Origin: Paramyrothecium sp. XJ0827
Taxonomy: Eukaryota; Ascomycota; Sordariomycetes; Hypocreales; Stachybotryaceae
Length of the DNA stretch: 64,000 nucleotides
Assembly (NCBI GenBank): GCA_020881915.1
Contig: JAJFPB010000009.1
Coordinates: 1,116,001-1,180,000 of the forward strand
Reading direction: 5' to 3'
Position numbers and translations under genes: made by a program. Shown here piece after piece: positions 1 to 11,081 of this stretch; within the stretch, counting starts at the first letter, position 1, and every line of letters starts with the position of its first letter. The notes below the pieces were generated by a model. The model saw only the letters and a list, made by a program, of their open reading frames with translations. It did no database searches and was not told the DNA's origin.

Positions 1-1031
1 AGCAGTTCGCGTAGGTGATGCGGTCGTGGCCGACGTCCGTGTGGCCGGCGCGCGGCATGCGCATCCCGATGGCCGCGACGATCTGGATGGCCGCCCACGA
101 CGCCTTGTGCCGCGTGCCGGGGCGGTCGAACCAGGAGTGGAGCATCCGCATGAACGTCTGCTGGTGGAACAGCGGTATCACGCTGTTGAAGGTGGTGAAG
201 TAGTTGTCGACGACGGGCATGAGCTCTTGCATCGAGGGCATTGAGAATTCGTCGGTGGAGGCGGCGACTGCGTCGAAAAGGTAGGCGTCAGAATGGCCAA
301 ACGAGGTGAAATCGAAAGTCTCTGATTCTTGGTTAAGGCCTTGGTCCATTGAGACGTGTGGTCTGTTGCCAGAGTTGGTTGTCGAGGACGTGGAGGCTTC
401 CTCCGAAGTCGTCGTAGTTCTCATCGGGGTCGGGCTATCGCTCTTGTCGTTCCGTTCCCGCTGGGACGAAGCATCATGGGAAAAATCGTCGGAGCTGCTC
501 GGCCGCGCAGCGAGTGATGCTGCCACGTCCAAAACCTGCTGTAGCTGCCGCTCAATATTTGCCAACCGGTCTTCCATGGCTTGTTTGTCGCTGGGTATTT
601 GGCCCCTGCCCGAAGCCACCGCATTCTCATCAACATTGGTGCTGGCGTCGCCGTAAGTAGAGAACTTTAGAAGCGATTGTCTGAGCTACAGGTCAAATCA
701 GGTGAATAGCTTACTTCGTGGCCGGCGGAGCTTGCGCATCGGGTGCTGGTCTTGGTCGTGGCGGGTTCGCTTTTCGACGGATGATGCTTGTCTGACACTG
801 AGCCTTGTACAGCTTGCAATTGGAGCACACGGGCTTCAGCATGTCGCATTTGATCTTCTTGGTGAAGCACAAGTCGCAGGCTACGTAGCATGTCAGCGTC
901 TCGCCAGTCACTAAATCAAGTGCCGACCGACCCTTGCGACGGCCGGGTCTGTTGGAATCGATGGCGTCCTTGGCTCTGGCGCTTGTAGGCGACACAGCCG
1001 GTGCGGCGACGGCAATAGGCGACTCGGTCAT
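1..1031 (-). CDS. Zn2Cys6 transcription factor, C-terminus cut by the window edge
   Basis: Nuclear DNA-binding regulator of the fungal binuclear zinc-cluster class. Exon 1 (1031 to 715) starts at an ATG and carries the six cysteines at about residues 52, 55, 62, 69, 72 and 79 (CDLCFTKKIKC, then VCSNC), preceded by a basic stretch (GRRKGRS). A GTAAGC donor at 714 and a CAG acceptor at 642 keep the frame (73 nt intron; I inferred the acceptor, as a nearer CAG would leave only 34 nt). Exon 2 begins with a short coiled-coil dimerisation segment (MEDRLANIERQLQQVLD) and an acidic/serine-rich linker, then enters what reads as the fungal_trans domain (FNSVIPLFHQQTFMRMLHSW). The frame is open to base 1, so most of the regulatory domain lies outside. 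The target genes are unknown. Confidence 0.85.
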
Positions 1032-1591
1032 GATGAGAGGTGAACGGCTCTGTGTTCAGGTGTTTACAACAAGTGAGTCAAAGGACATGGAGTCGGTCAG
1101 TTTGGAGATGACCAGCATGCTAATCGATATCAGATAAGAACAACTTCTTGAACAGGCGAAACTACGCGCATCAGATCAAGTGCGAGCGTGAATCCTAGTG
1201 CTTACAAATTGCCCAAGAAGCGCAAATGCTCCACACTTCCTCCGCCGCATGTGCACACCAACTTGCTGGCAAGGTCGGTAGAAATGACCTTCATGTAGCA
1301 ATATAGTATAGTCTTCTCTGCTTTTGAGAGAAGACAGAACTGGCTCCGATGCCTGGCGTTACGCCGTGTAGATGTTCATTTCACCCTGCCTTCTGAGAAG
1401 CGTGCAAGGGTTGATCATCACGGTGGAACTACCGTTGACTCAATCAATTCAAGAAACAAGGGAAGCAATATTGAAGAGCTGATACATAAACCTTCCAAGA
1501 ACAAAACCTCACCAGAACTAAATAAACTCAACTCCAACTCGCCGTAGCATCCGAGTGCCCGTCTATCCCATACCATGCGACAAATATCCAT
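1032..1591. other. Spacer between the first regulator and the OYE gene
   Basis: This holds the promoter of the leftward regulator and the 3' flank of the leftward oxidoreductase. No convincing ORF is seen. A TATA-like run (atatagtata, about 1301-1310) lies directly beside a short hairpin. Confidence 0.6.
1311..1335. repeat. Short perfect hairpin in regulator promoter
   Basis: The 9-bp arms GTCTTCTCT and AGAGAAGAC are perfect reverse complements around a 7-nt loop. It lies about 280 bp upstream of the regulator start and next to an AT-rich TATA-like run. It could be an operator or chance structure. Confidence 0.5.
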
Positions 1592-3090
1592 CTACGCGAC
1601 AATGTCCCCCTGTTGCGAACCATACTCAGCCTCAGGCCCTGAGTAGAGCACCTGAAACGGCGCAGGCACGCCCTTCTTCGCCCTCTCCTCCATATACTTC
1701 CCCAGGTCCCCCATGAAGCGGCTCATCACCTTCTCGTCCCCGTAGTCTAGCGGCTCCTTGCCCGCGGCGATCTGCGCGAACTGCGACAGCGCCACCACCT
1801 GGCTCACCTGCATGTCTAGCTCCAGCTCCCTCGTGGGCCGCAGGGCGCCGTCCCGCACCCGGCCCGAGAGGATGTGGTCGGCGAGCCGGGGCTCCCGCGC
1901 CGCCGGCCGGCCGACTGCCACGGCGTCCACGGCGTCCAGCGACGAGACCATGGCGGCGACGGAGCGGACGCCGCCGCCAAGGAAGACCTTAATGCGCCGG
2001 TTGGGGCCGAACCCGGCCATGATGGTCTTGACAAACTCGACAAAGTAGGCCTCGCGGCGCCGGGTCGACTCCTTGGTCAGGTCGACGCCTATGCTCTCCG
2101 TCGTGCCGCCGCTCAGCTCGACAAAGTCGAAGCCCAGCGTCTCGAGGTGCGCGCACGCCTCGCGCGCCTCGTCGACCGTCACGCCGCCGTCCTGGAACTC
2201 GACGCTGTTGAGCTTGGCCGCGACGATGAACGAGGGCGAGACGCGGGCCTTGATGGCGGCCGCAATCTCTGACACGAGCCGCAGCCGGTTCTCCGTCGTC
2301 TGCACGCCGTACTCGTCGGTGCGGAGGTTCGTCGCCCGCGACAGGAACTGCGAGATGAGGTAGCCGTGCGCGCCATGCAGCATGACGCCGTCGAACCCGG
2401 CCTTCTCGAGGTACTCGGCCGCGTAGGCGAAGCCGTGGACGACGCCAGCGATGTCCTTCCTGGTGGCGGCGCGCGGCCGGCCGTATATTTTGCCATTTCT
2501 GGGCTCTGTCAGGAGGCCAGAGGTGTTGGCGACAATCTTTCGTTTTGTAAACATGAGTAGACGGGCTTACCAAGGTATACATCAGTGGCAGAAATGGCTT
2601 CCGGGTTGACGTCTGCGAGTACCTGGCGGCCCGGATGGCTCACCTGCCCGATGAGGAGGCTTCCGTTGCGCTTCGCTGCTTGCGCCCAGGCCTTGAACAT
2701 CTCGAAGCGCTGGCCCTCCATGGGACATTCGGGCGTGATGACTGTAGTTCCTGGTCCAGTCAAAGTATGGAAGTCGATGTCTATGCATCCCGTAGTTATG
2801 ACGCCCCAGCTGTTCTCGCCTTCTCCCCAGCTTTGGTCATGTTAGTCCACGATCGAGTCGCTCGTTCTAGTAGAATATCTGGCTTCCGCTTACCGACGAT
2901 AAAGCTCTATCAAACCGTCGGAAGGAATGCCCCTTTCCGAAGGGTTGTCCAAGCACCAAGAGGACAGCGTCTCTCCCATTGGTGACTTGGCAAAGCGGTT
3001 CTTTGCTGTGCGGCCGGATGGTTCAAGGTGCAGCGGCCGGGCCAGAGGCGCCAGGCTCACTTCCCCAGTGTTGTACCGAGTTGGTGCCAT
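1592..3090 (-). CDS. NADH:flavin oxidoreductase, old yellow enzyme family
   Basis: FMN-dependent (beta/alpha)8-barrel reductase of the old-yellow-enzyme class, which reduces activated C=C bonds with NAD(P)H; the natural substrate cannot be told from sequence. Model: exons 3090-2894, 2830-2571 and 2505-1592 (456 aa). Introns are 63 and 65 nt, with GTAAGC donors and a GACTAAC branch site in the first. Visible landmarks are the N-terminal flavin strand (NRFAKSPMGE), the substrate-binding histidine pair near residues 196 and 199 (HGAHGYLISQFLS, then NLRTDEYG) and the phosphate-binding end of the barrel (VFLGGGVRS, AVAVGRP). Length fits the fungal single-domain members. It is divergent from the Zn2Cys6 gene at 4347, and the 1.26 kb between them has repeated TTCGTCCG motifs, so that regulator may control it (inference). 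Confidence 0.92.
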
Positions 3091-4346
3091 GATAAGAGTA
3101 ATGCGTTGAGCGAATTCAATTTGAGCTGAGTGATTTGCTCTGAGCAATCCATTCTGTCAAACGGCTCGCGCCTGTCTGCTTTATAGAAGTTTCACGGCAC
3201 CACGGCGTTTGTCGTTTGGCTCATAGAAGCAAAGGCAAAGTCCACGGCTCAAACCCCCGGCGGGTGACGATAACGTTGGACCCCGTTCTGACAAGTCCTG
3301 CGTCCACAACTATGAGCTGTCGTTAATAATCCCTGATTACTGTTCCGCATATCAGGTTATGGCGACTGACGCCGCCTTGCTCCAGTGCTGGCGAGACCGC
3401 CGTGGCAAGGATCTGCAAGTCCGTGGTGGAGGGTCGCAGAACCACGGAGCCGGCATCAACCCATTTTCGGGAACAAGCGTGCCCGTTAATAACGACAATT
3501 CGTCTCTTATAATCGGAGGCGCATCCTTCCTCTTCCATGCTACGTACTGCGTGTGCGTTGAGTTTCCACATCTGGCATAAAGAATGGCCCGTTGGTTCCT
3601 GTGATTCTACAATACAAACCCAATCGAACATGCCACCATTCTCATCGAGTAGAAACAACGAACTCCTTGACTGACTAGTGATACCTAAGGCTGCGACTCA
3701 AGAACTTGTGAACGATCGTCCCAAAAGCCCGTGGAACGCGAAACGAAGCACATCAAGCGAATCACCTCCAGTCAGTCGAGAATCCTATCTCAGGTCTCCG
3801 CAGCCGCAGCCGCATCCCTGCTCCCAGCCCTGTGGAGCTCCACGGAGCAAGGCATAGCGCTGCAGAACTAGCCGGCCTGGGCAAAAGTCCCCGAAAATCA
3901 TCGGTCTCGGCTGATTCGTCCGCCTCGGACGCCGAACGGACGAAACCATGCCTTTGCCCCACGGAGCCTAGTAAGCAGCCCTCAGCTTACATGAGCACGT
4001 CTTTGCCCATTCGTCCGTTCGGCGTCCGACTCGCTCGAAGGCTGTGGGACTTAAAGGGCAGGCTACTCATGAATTCGTCCGACCGGTACCCGCTACAGTA
4101 CGGCCCCCCTCCGAGAGACCACAACTGCTTTGCATCTGCAACGTCTCGCAACTCTTTTCGTACCGTTTTCAATGACAATTTTCTTGTGGGAATCCGGCTG
4201 TTATTAATGCATCGTGCTTTCTTCTCCTTCTCTGTTCGCACCGGTTCGGCCGAAACGCCTTTGACCGCGGTGCGAGGACGAGATTCGACCGAATACCTCT
4301 CCTCCACTTACACCTCGCGCACTTCAAGCACCAAGATACAGTAGCG
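3091..4346. promoter_or_regulatory. Shared divergent promoter of OYE gene and Zn2Cys6 gene
   Basis: No supported gene lies in this 1.26 kb. A 111-codon leftward ORF at 3323-3658 matches nothing I know. The right half is unusually structured. TTCGTCCG occurs at 3915-3922, 4010-4017 and 4074-4081, and in inverted form at 3937-3944. TTCGGCCGAA near 4245 is a further palindrome. CGG/CCG triplets are the half-sites typically bound by zinc-cluster proteins, so this may be an autoregulatory region (inference). Confidence 0.5.
3925..4029. repeat. 20-bp perfect inverted repeat with a nested hairpin
   Basis: The arm at 3925-3944 is the exact reverse complement of the arm at 4010-4029 (TTCGTCCGTTCGGCGTCCGA), with 65 nt between. 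Inside the spacer, GTAAGC (3971-3976) and GCTTAC (3985-3990) form a second, smaller hairpin. CTTTGCCC is repeated directly just inside both arms. Confidence 0.85.
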
Positions 4347-6770
4347 ATGGCTGAGCCTCCAACGAAGCGTCGCAAGATCCGCAAAGGCACACACAGTTGT
4401 TGGGAATGTGAGTCTCCTTCATTTCTATTGTCGATCCGCCTGTCGGTCTTTGAATGATTCCAAACACTGCATCTTTTGCCCAACCTCCAACACCCCCTAC
4501 AAGAATGCCGCTCCACGTCCACTGTTGGGGCTCACCACCGGAGGTTTTCGTGATAACCGCCAATTGCCCATCACCCTTCTCAACCCTGTCTCACGCTTCT
4601 ACCAGGTCGTCGGCGCAAGGTCAAGTGCATCTTCGAGAACCCCGAGGACGCCGTGTGCAAGCCGTGCCTCGCGCGCGACACCTCGTGCGTCTCCCAGGAA
4701 GACATCGCCTTCCCGTCGCCCGCGCCGCCGGAGGGCGGCCTCACGCAGCGCCTCGGCCGGCTCGAGCGCATGGTCGAGCAGGTGCTTGAGCAGGCTGTCG
4801 TCCAGCCCCAGTACGCCGCCAGGAGAGCCATGGCGTCGCCCTCGGACACCCAGAGCTCGAGGGCTGGCTCCCACGACGCCGCGCCCATCGTGTCGTCGCT
4901 GCCGGCCACCACGAGCCAGTACCACGAAGCTGGCTCTCACCTCTTCGAACTCCCCATCTCGGAGGACGTCCATCGAGCTACTGGAGTTGCCGCGAATAAC
5001 AGCTATGCCCGGGACTTGCAAGAGCAGCTGTTGCGCCTCCAGACAATGAGGCAGGACCCGTTGACGTCGCCATGGCCACAATACGCCGGTATATCAGCCC
5101 ACCTCCACAGTCTCTTCCCACCCCGCGACACCCTCGAGACCCTCGCGTATGAAAGCCCCGGTGCCGCTCACGTCCTCGGCGTCTTCGCCACCAAGAACGA
5201 CCCTACCGTGAACCCCCCAGAGCCTCCCTCGGCGCTGACCGCAGTGCCCCCCCCTACCAGCCATCCAGCCCTCCTCGGCAAGCGTCTCACCCAGCTGGCT
5301 CTATGTCTCCAGCAACTTCCGACGACGGTTGATGCGTCGAAGCTTCGGTTCAGCCCCGCGGGCGGCGGCGCAGGCTCCGCGAGGGCCGCGGCAGAGGTCT
5401 GGATGACCTCCGTGTCGACGCTCGTCACCAGCAACGACGCCTTCATTGGCTGCATCGAGGGCATCGAGTGCCTCCTCTTCCAGACCTTCTTCCGCCTCGG
5501 CGCCGGCCAGCTGCGCAAGGCCTGGATGGACGGCCGCAGGGCCCTCGTGACCGCGCAGCTCCTCGGCATCGACCGCCCCGCCCGCTACACCGTCGCCCGG
5601 CACATCCCGTCGTGCGACCCGGCCCGGGAGGCGCGGTTCCGCCCGCGTCCGGACAGCGTCTGGTTCCGCCTCAACTGCAGCGACCGCTACCTCTCGCTCA
5701 TGCTCGGCCTGCCCATCGGCTCGCGCGACAACTCCTTCGCCGCGGCCGACGTCACCCCCCAGGACACCCCGGAGATCCGCCTCGGCAAGGCTTACACCGT
5801 CATCACGGCCAAGCTCGCGGAGCGCAACGACGCCGCCGACGCCGGCAACGCGGCCGAGGCGTACGCCATCACGCAGGCGCTCGACCTGGACCTCGAGCGC
5901 GCCGCGCGCGTCATGAAGGGCCCCTGGTGGCAGGTACCCAGCATCACGGCCCGGGAGCTGGACGGCGGCGGCGGCCGCTGCGTGTCCGTCGGCCTGTGCC
6001 AGCAGCCCAGCGGGCCCGCGGGCACGACGGACGAGACCATCGTCGCCGCCATGACGCTGCAGACGCAGGTCCGGCACTACCTGCTCCTGATCCTCGTCCA
6101 CCTCCCGTACCTGCTGCGCGAGCGCGAGGGCCGCCGCTACGAGTACAACCGCACGACGTGCATACAGGCCAGCCGCGCCGTGCTGGAGCGCTTCCTCGCT
6201 TACCGCGGCGTCTTCACGCTCGCCGTCGCCGGCCGCCCCGTCGACTACGCCGCCATGATGGCCGCCGCGACGCTGCTGCTCGGCCACCTGCCGCGCGAGC
6301 GCGAGGACGGCGACGCCGGCGCCCAGGACAACGAGGCCGAGAGGGAGAGCGACCGCGCCCTGGCCGAGGCGCTCCGGCACAAGATGTGCGAGCTCGCGGC
6401 CCTCAACAGCGACCGCATGATGGCCGAGGCGGCCGAGACGATTGCCCACATGCTGCCCCTGGCGATGCGCAACACCGAGGAGGCAGAGCAGGCCTCTGCC
6501 GCCAGCGCGGCGTTCCTCGCCGGCTTCAACGCAAACACCAACCACTCGGACGTGGCCTCGCAAGGCTACGCGCCGCAGGATGGTGCATCGAAGCTTTTGA
6601 CGTCCGGCGTGCCTCAGGCCTTCCCCGCCGCCCATGGGAGGTGTCCTATCATGAGCAGCAGATACCCGCGGTCCGATGTTGGCGGTACCATGGACTTTAG
6701 CCTCGACGACTCTGGCCTGCAGGGCATCGAGCAGGTGTACTGGTCCATGGTCCGGAGTGGAATGACATGA
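4347..6770 (+). CDS. Zn2Cys6 transcription factor with fungal-specific regulatory domain
   Basis: Nuclear zinc-cluster regulator. Exons 4347-4407 and 4606-6770 give 741 aa. The 198-nt intron (GTGAGT...CCAG) splits the first zinc-cluster cysteines, and only the spliced product has the full motif: C18, C21, C28, C38, C41 and C48 (SCWECRRRKVKC, VCKPC). A KKRK-like basic patch precedes it. A coiled-coil linker follows (RLGRLERMVEQVLEQAV). The middle-homology region includes RRALVTAQLLGIDRP and NCSDRYLSLMLGLPIGSRDN. The coding DNA is very GC-rich in 5400-6500, which opens a 506-codon antisense frame that I regard as a composition artefact. It is divergent from the OYE reductase, making it a candidate pathway regulator. 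Confidence 0.93.
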
Positions 6771-7122
6771 CATGAAAGAAAATAGACTAGTAATCAAGTG
6801 AATGATGTTCCCTTCAGGCAAGAATTATATTATGTCTTGTGCTATGTAGGTTGTGTGCAGCATTATGTCCAATATCTGACATGCCACAGCCGATGCTCAG
6901 TAAAACAAACGAAAAACAGCCTGTGCGGCCAATGGGTATCTCCATGCTCTACACCTATGCATGATCCTGTTGTAACGCCTCCCAGATGAAGTGAAGGCAA
7001 TGAAGGCAAAGCAATGTGTGAGCTCCACAAAGTAAAACACGTTAAAAAAACAAGCCCAGACACCTCATATAACGCTTAATAAACCCTTAACCACCGAATG
7101 ACATTTGCTCGCAATGGGGAGC
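6771..7122. other. Convergent 3' flanks
   Basis: Shared 3' region of the rightward regulator and the leftward coiled-coil gene. It is AT-richer than the flanking exons, with runs such as gttaaaaaaacaag. No gene is seen. Confidence 0.6.
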
Positions 7123-9491
7123 TCATGGCTCTTGCAAGCCATCAAGTAACGCCTGCCGATCAATAGTGTCGGTCGTCACTTTGGCTGGTGCGCCTTTACG
7201 CTTCTGTGCAGCCCAATACTGCTGGAATCCCGGAATGGCACCGGGCTGGTTGATGCCTGGTGGTCGGTGAAGATCCCTCTCCTTCTCTTTTTCTTTTGCT
7301 TTGTCAGTCGACCTGGGCGTCGGTGCCTGGAAGCCGGAACCCGGACTCGTTGCTCCCCAGGGGCGCCAGCTAACCCATTTGCCTAGGCCTCCCGGGGTGT
7401 CATGTATTGATGGAGCAGGACTAGCGGACCGGGTTGATATGGAGGCAGACACGGCCCTTTGGGGTTGAAGACCAGCAAAGTGGTCGCGGAGAGCCACAGC
7501 ACTGCGCTTCGCAGTGCCGCGCGATAATGTCGGCTGTGCTGTCACGCCTGTTACGATGGCCTCTACGCCCCCGAGCGGGCGCAGCGTCATCTGACTAGGA
7601 CGTGACTTTAGCGTATGAATATCAAGTCCCCCAGCAAGGGACATGATCGATTCGTGGGAGACGGCCCGGTGCAGGCGAGGACGAGGCATGAAGTCGTCCT
7701 TTGAAAATTCGGAGTCCTCTGTTGTCGAATCTTCCGCGGAGGTCGAGTTTTCGACTAAACCAGGGGTCTCGTCGGAGGGTCCTTCATCCTCCTCATGTAT
7801 TGTGTTACCGGTGATGTTCCGGTAGCCTGGCTGAGCCACCACAGGGGTGCTGGGCACAGCATCGAGCATTGGAATCGCTTGGAAGCTCCTGGTCGAAGCT
7901 GCCGATGGACGTTTACTGTGCGAGGCACGCCAGGTCGGCGACATGGGGTCGTAGCTGGTCACCGGCGACGTAGGCAGGTCACTGTCGCTGAAGCCGGGGT
8001 CGAACATGGAGTTGCGCTGGTTGGACCGTGGCGAGCTAGGCACAGACGAGATAAATTCGGAAGAGGGCAGGGATGGTGACCGGTAGTGATTAGAAGACCT
8101 AGGGTCTCTTCCAGGATGCGATAACAAGGCAGGGGCCGTCGGTGACTGAGCAAGGCGCCAAGGGCTGGAGGACCGAGGTGTAGCGGGCGAGGAGAGGGTC
8201 GGAGGGGTGAAGAATACAGGTGTGAGACCTTGCCGCTTCTTCTTTGGCTTTTTGACTTCTGGCTTCGGTGCGACGTGGTAATGGTGGTGAATATGTACTT
8301 CCTGGGACTGTCTGCGTGGCTCGGTCGGTGGTTCCTCGAGCTCTGCCTTTAGCGTTGTAGCAGAGCTGGGAGTTTCGTCGGGCGGGATGGGTTGGTGGTG
8401 CATCAGCTGCTCGCGCAGGGATTCAATTTCGTCGTTGGAGTTGAGGAGCATTTCGCGCAGCTCCGCGATGCCGAGCTGCAGGTTGGCGTTATCTTGTAGG
8501 AGGTCACGAACAAAGTGGCCAACAACGTTGGGACCACTGTTGGGGTTCTGAAGCGATTTTGTGGCAGCGGCGCCCTTAAGTCGACCGGCAGCCGTGTCGA
8601 GCTGCTTCTCAACTTCGCGCTGGCGTTCCATTCTTCCAATGGCCTCGACATGACGTTCGCGCTCGATCCGGGCTTCGTTTTCTATGCGCTCGAGCTGGTC
8701 CTGCATGTCAAGGATGCCGCGCTGGGCCTCCTTACAGCGCTGAGAGTGCGAGCGGGCATCTTCTTTGGTTGTGCGCAGCTCAGCATAGAGACGGTCCTGT
8801 TCCTCCTCGAGCACAGCCAGGTGTCGCTCGGCATCGGCGGCTCTGGCAGCATCGCTCTCGAGTCGGCGGATCATCTGCTGCGAAGAGAGCAGACTGGCCT
8901 CCAAGCTCTTGATGTGAGCATCGGAGTCGCCAATGGTGTTGTTGAGGGCCTCGAGCTGATCGAGAAGCGTTCGGTTTTCCTCGATCTTGCTGGCGTTTTC
9001 GGCCTCGAGGGCCTGCTTGTCCATTTCCAAACGCTCAATACGGGCAGTCAGGTCGAGGCGATCACGCTCGGCGTCGGCCATGTACGCTTCATGTCTCGCT
9101 AGTAGAACCTTGAGAAAAAGAGTTAGCAAGTGCCGGTAGTTTTGTTATGCGCGTGAGGGCCCTTGCTGCGGCCGGAACGCCACGCGGAGATTGAGTTGGC
9201 GACTGGCATGCAGTGGAATGTGCCCGCAGCCCGCCGTCCAGGAAGGCAAGGAATGGATGGAATGGATAGGAGAGGGGTTGGGGGTTGGGAGAAACGTACC
9301 TGGCCCAGCTGAGCGGCCGTGTGGACGTCCTTCTCCACCATCTCGAGAACGGAGCAGTTCTTCTTGAGAAGGGCGCAGTCGAAGCGGCCGCAGCAGCAGT
9401 GCAGAGGGGATCGGTCGTGGTCATCGCGGGCGGTAGCGGCGGCAGCGCTGGACGCGTCGAGGGCGAGACGGTCCGCGGTGGAGGAATCCAT
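7123..9491 (-). CDS. Long coiled-coil protein with N-terminal CCCG cysteine motif
   Basis: Unnamed protein of 725 aa, exons 9491-9300 and 9108-7123. The 191-nt intron has a GTACGT donor, GCTAAC branch and CAAG acceptor, phase 0. Residues 1-64 carry a compact cysteine motif (HCCCGRFDCALLKKNC). Residues about 65-310 are a nearly continuous heptad-rich coiled coil (RIERLEMDKQALEAE, ESLREQLMHH). A histidine knot (HIHHHYH) and a basic patch (KKPKKKRQG) follow, and the remaining half is a disordered Ser/Pro/Thr-rich tail ending in a short conserved-looking segment (GFQQYWAAQKRKG, then DRQALLDGL). The layout suggests a cytoskeletal or spindle-pole/septal scaffold that may be conserved across filamentous ascomycetes. 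I do not recognise a characterised orthologue, so the function is inference. Confidence 0.85.
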
Positions 9492-11081
9492 TGTTGCGCC
9501 CAGTCAGCCTCGTCGGTCTAGGTCCTGTACTCGGGTTCTGGCGTGGTCGATGGCAACATGATACGAGGCGCAGGCGAGTTGTCGGACGGGGTGATTGCAC
9601 GAGGACGACGCCGCGAGGTGTGAATCAGGGCGAAAAGGAGGGGGATAGGATCGATAGTGGGTGCAGGTGCCGGAAACAAGGAATTCGAAGCGATCTAAGA
9701 CATTGTCTTAGGCAAACCAGAACGCAGAGGGTGAAGGACGTGCGGGCGAAGAAGACGAGCGAGTCGAAATGGTAGGTGTTTGGTGGTGCAAATGCAAAAG
9801 CAAAAATGCAAACGCAGTCAGAGGTCGCGATGGTGTAATTTAGGATGGGCCCGAAGAGGGTCAACAAAGCGCGCCGACGATGGCTTATTTCGGGTGAATG
9901 TGGGTTTTTCACAAGCCAATTTCACCGAATTCAGGCGCTGAAGTCTGGGGCGGTCCGGCGAGCGTCCAGTGAGCGCCAAAGGTAAGGTAGTGGGGGTATC
10001 CACTAAAGGTGCCAGAAGGCGATGTGGTGTGGTTGCGTGTGGTTAGAGTTGGGCGGAAACTAGGACGGTTCCCAATGCACTGGACAGTGACAGTGTTCAA
10101 CGAAGGTATCGGATCAGAGCGTAGATGTCCCGTTCGGTTGATGGTCTTGATTGTCCTGATGATATCGCGGTCGACTTGCGCGGGCACCTCGTCAGTCCGT
10201 GAGCGACCGACTCGAGAGCTGAGCGCTCGTCGCTGTTCGGCCGTTATAGACTTCTCATCACTGCCTGGCTTTCTTGTTGTGCGAAGATAAGAGTGTGTTA
10301 CCGCGAGGTTGTTGGTGGAAGATGGAGAAAAGTCCAGACCAAACTATTGCGACAGGGTGGCTGCCGGTTTTGTTATGAGGGAGCAGGAGCAGGAACTGGA
10401 ACTGGGACAGGAACAGGTTACCTCCCCCATTCGGGACATTGCATTCAGCAATCCTTCATCTAGCACTCTGGCTTAGTGTCCTGCTGACCTATCGCATGGC
10501 TAGGAGACCAGGGGCTGGCTCATGGCCAAGACGAAGAGGTGTGGCATTCAAGACGAATGGACCCCTGCCTGCCTGAAGCCGCATGACGTTGGGCGGAGGG
10601 ACGCTCATTGGACGTGGCCACGGAAGAGCGCCCTCGATTGGTGCCAGCCTCTTTGTTTTGCTCTTGTTTTGCTCTTGCTGTTTGGTGTTTCCCTGGTTGC
10701 GGTGCTGTGCTCTGCCAATCGCTATGTGTGAGTCTGCAGTTCGTCCACTTGTTCACCGCTACGTCACTGGGTGGACTATTCCCTCTGCGCTGCTCGCTGC
10801 AAGGTCGACTCCATCCAACTGCCCTGCCATGCCGCCTAGCCCACTACGATAATGCTAGGAATGATTCAATGACTCTTCCCGCCAAATGAGCCTGAGGCGG
10901 CGGAGGCGGCGCGTGAACCCCGACCGCCTTTAGTTTGCATTCGGTGGGGGCTCCTGGTCGGTGCTGGAGGTGGCATATTCCGCTTTTGTTTTAGTGCAAG
11001 GTACCCGCGTCTCGATCTTGGTGGAGATGCCTGCTTTGATCCTGGATGCAAAGATGGGTGGGAGAGCTTGTTGAGTCATGA
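9492..11081. other. Gene-free spacer upstream of the coiled-coil gene
   Basis: It holds the promoter and leader of the leftward coiled-coil gene. Small ORFs (for example at 10522-10889) overlap in several frames and look random. Imperfect short repeats occur: caggaactggaactgg-like units at about 10385-10420 and tttgctcttg copies at about 10655-10680. Confidence 0.55.

Noticed and set aside
3323..3658. 111-codon leftward ORF in the OYE/regulator promoter
   Set aside because: No family recognised, and it lies in a promoter region without splice or start support.
5301..6821. 506-codon leftward ORF opposite the Zn2Cys6 gene
   Set aside because: It is fully antisense to a well-supported gene; the protein is Ala/Gly/Arg/Val-rich low-complexity, as expected when GC-rich codons are read backwards, and shows no domain.
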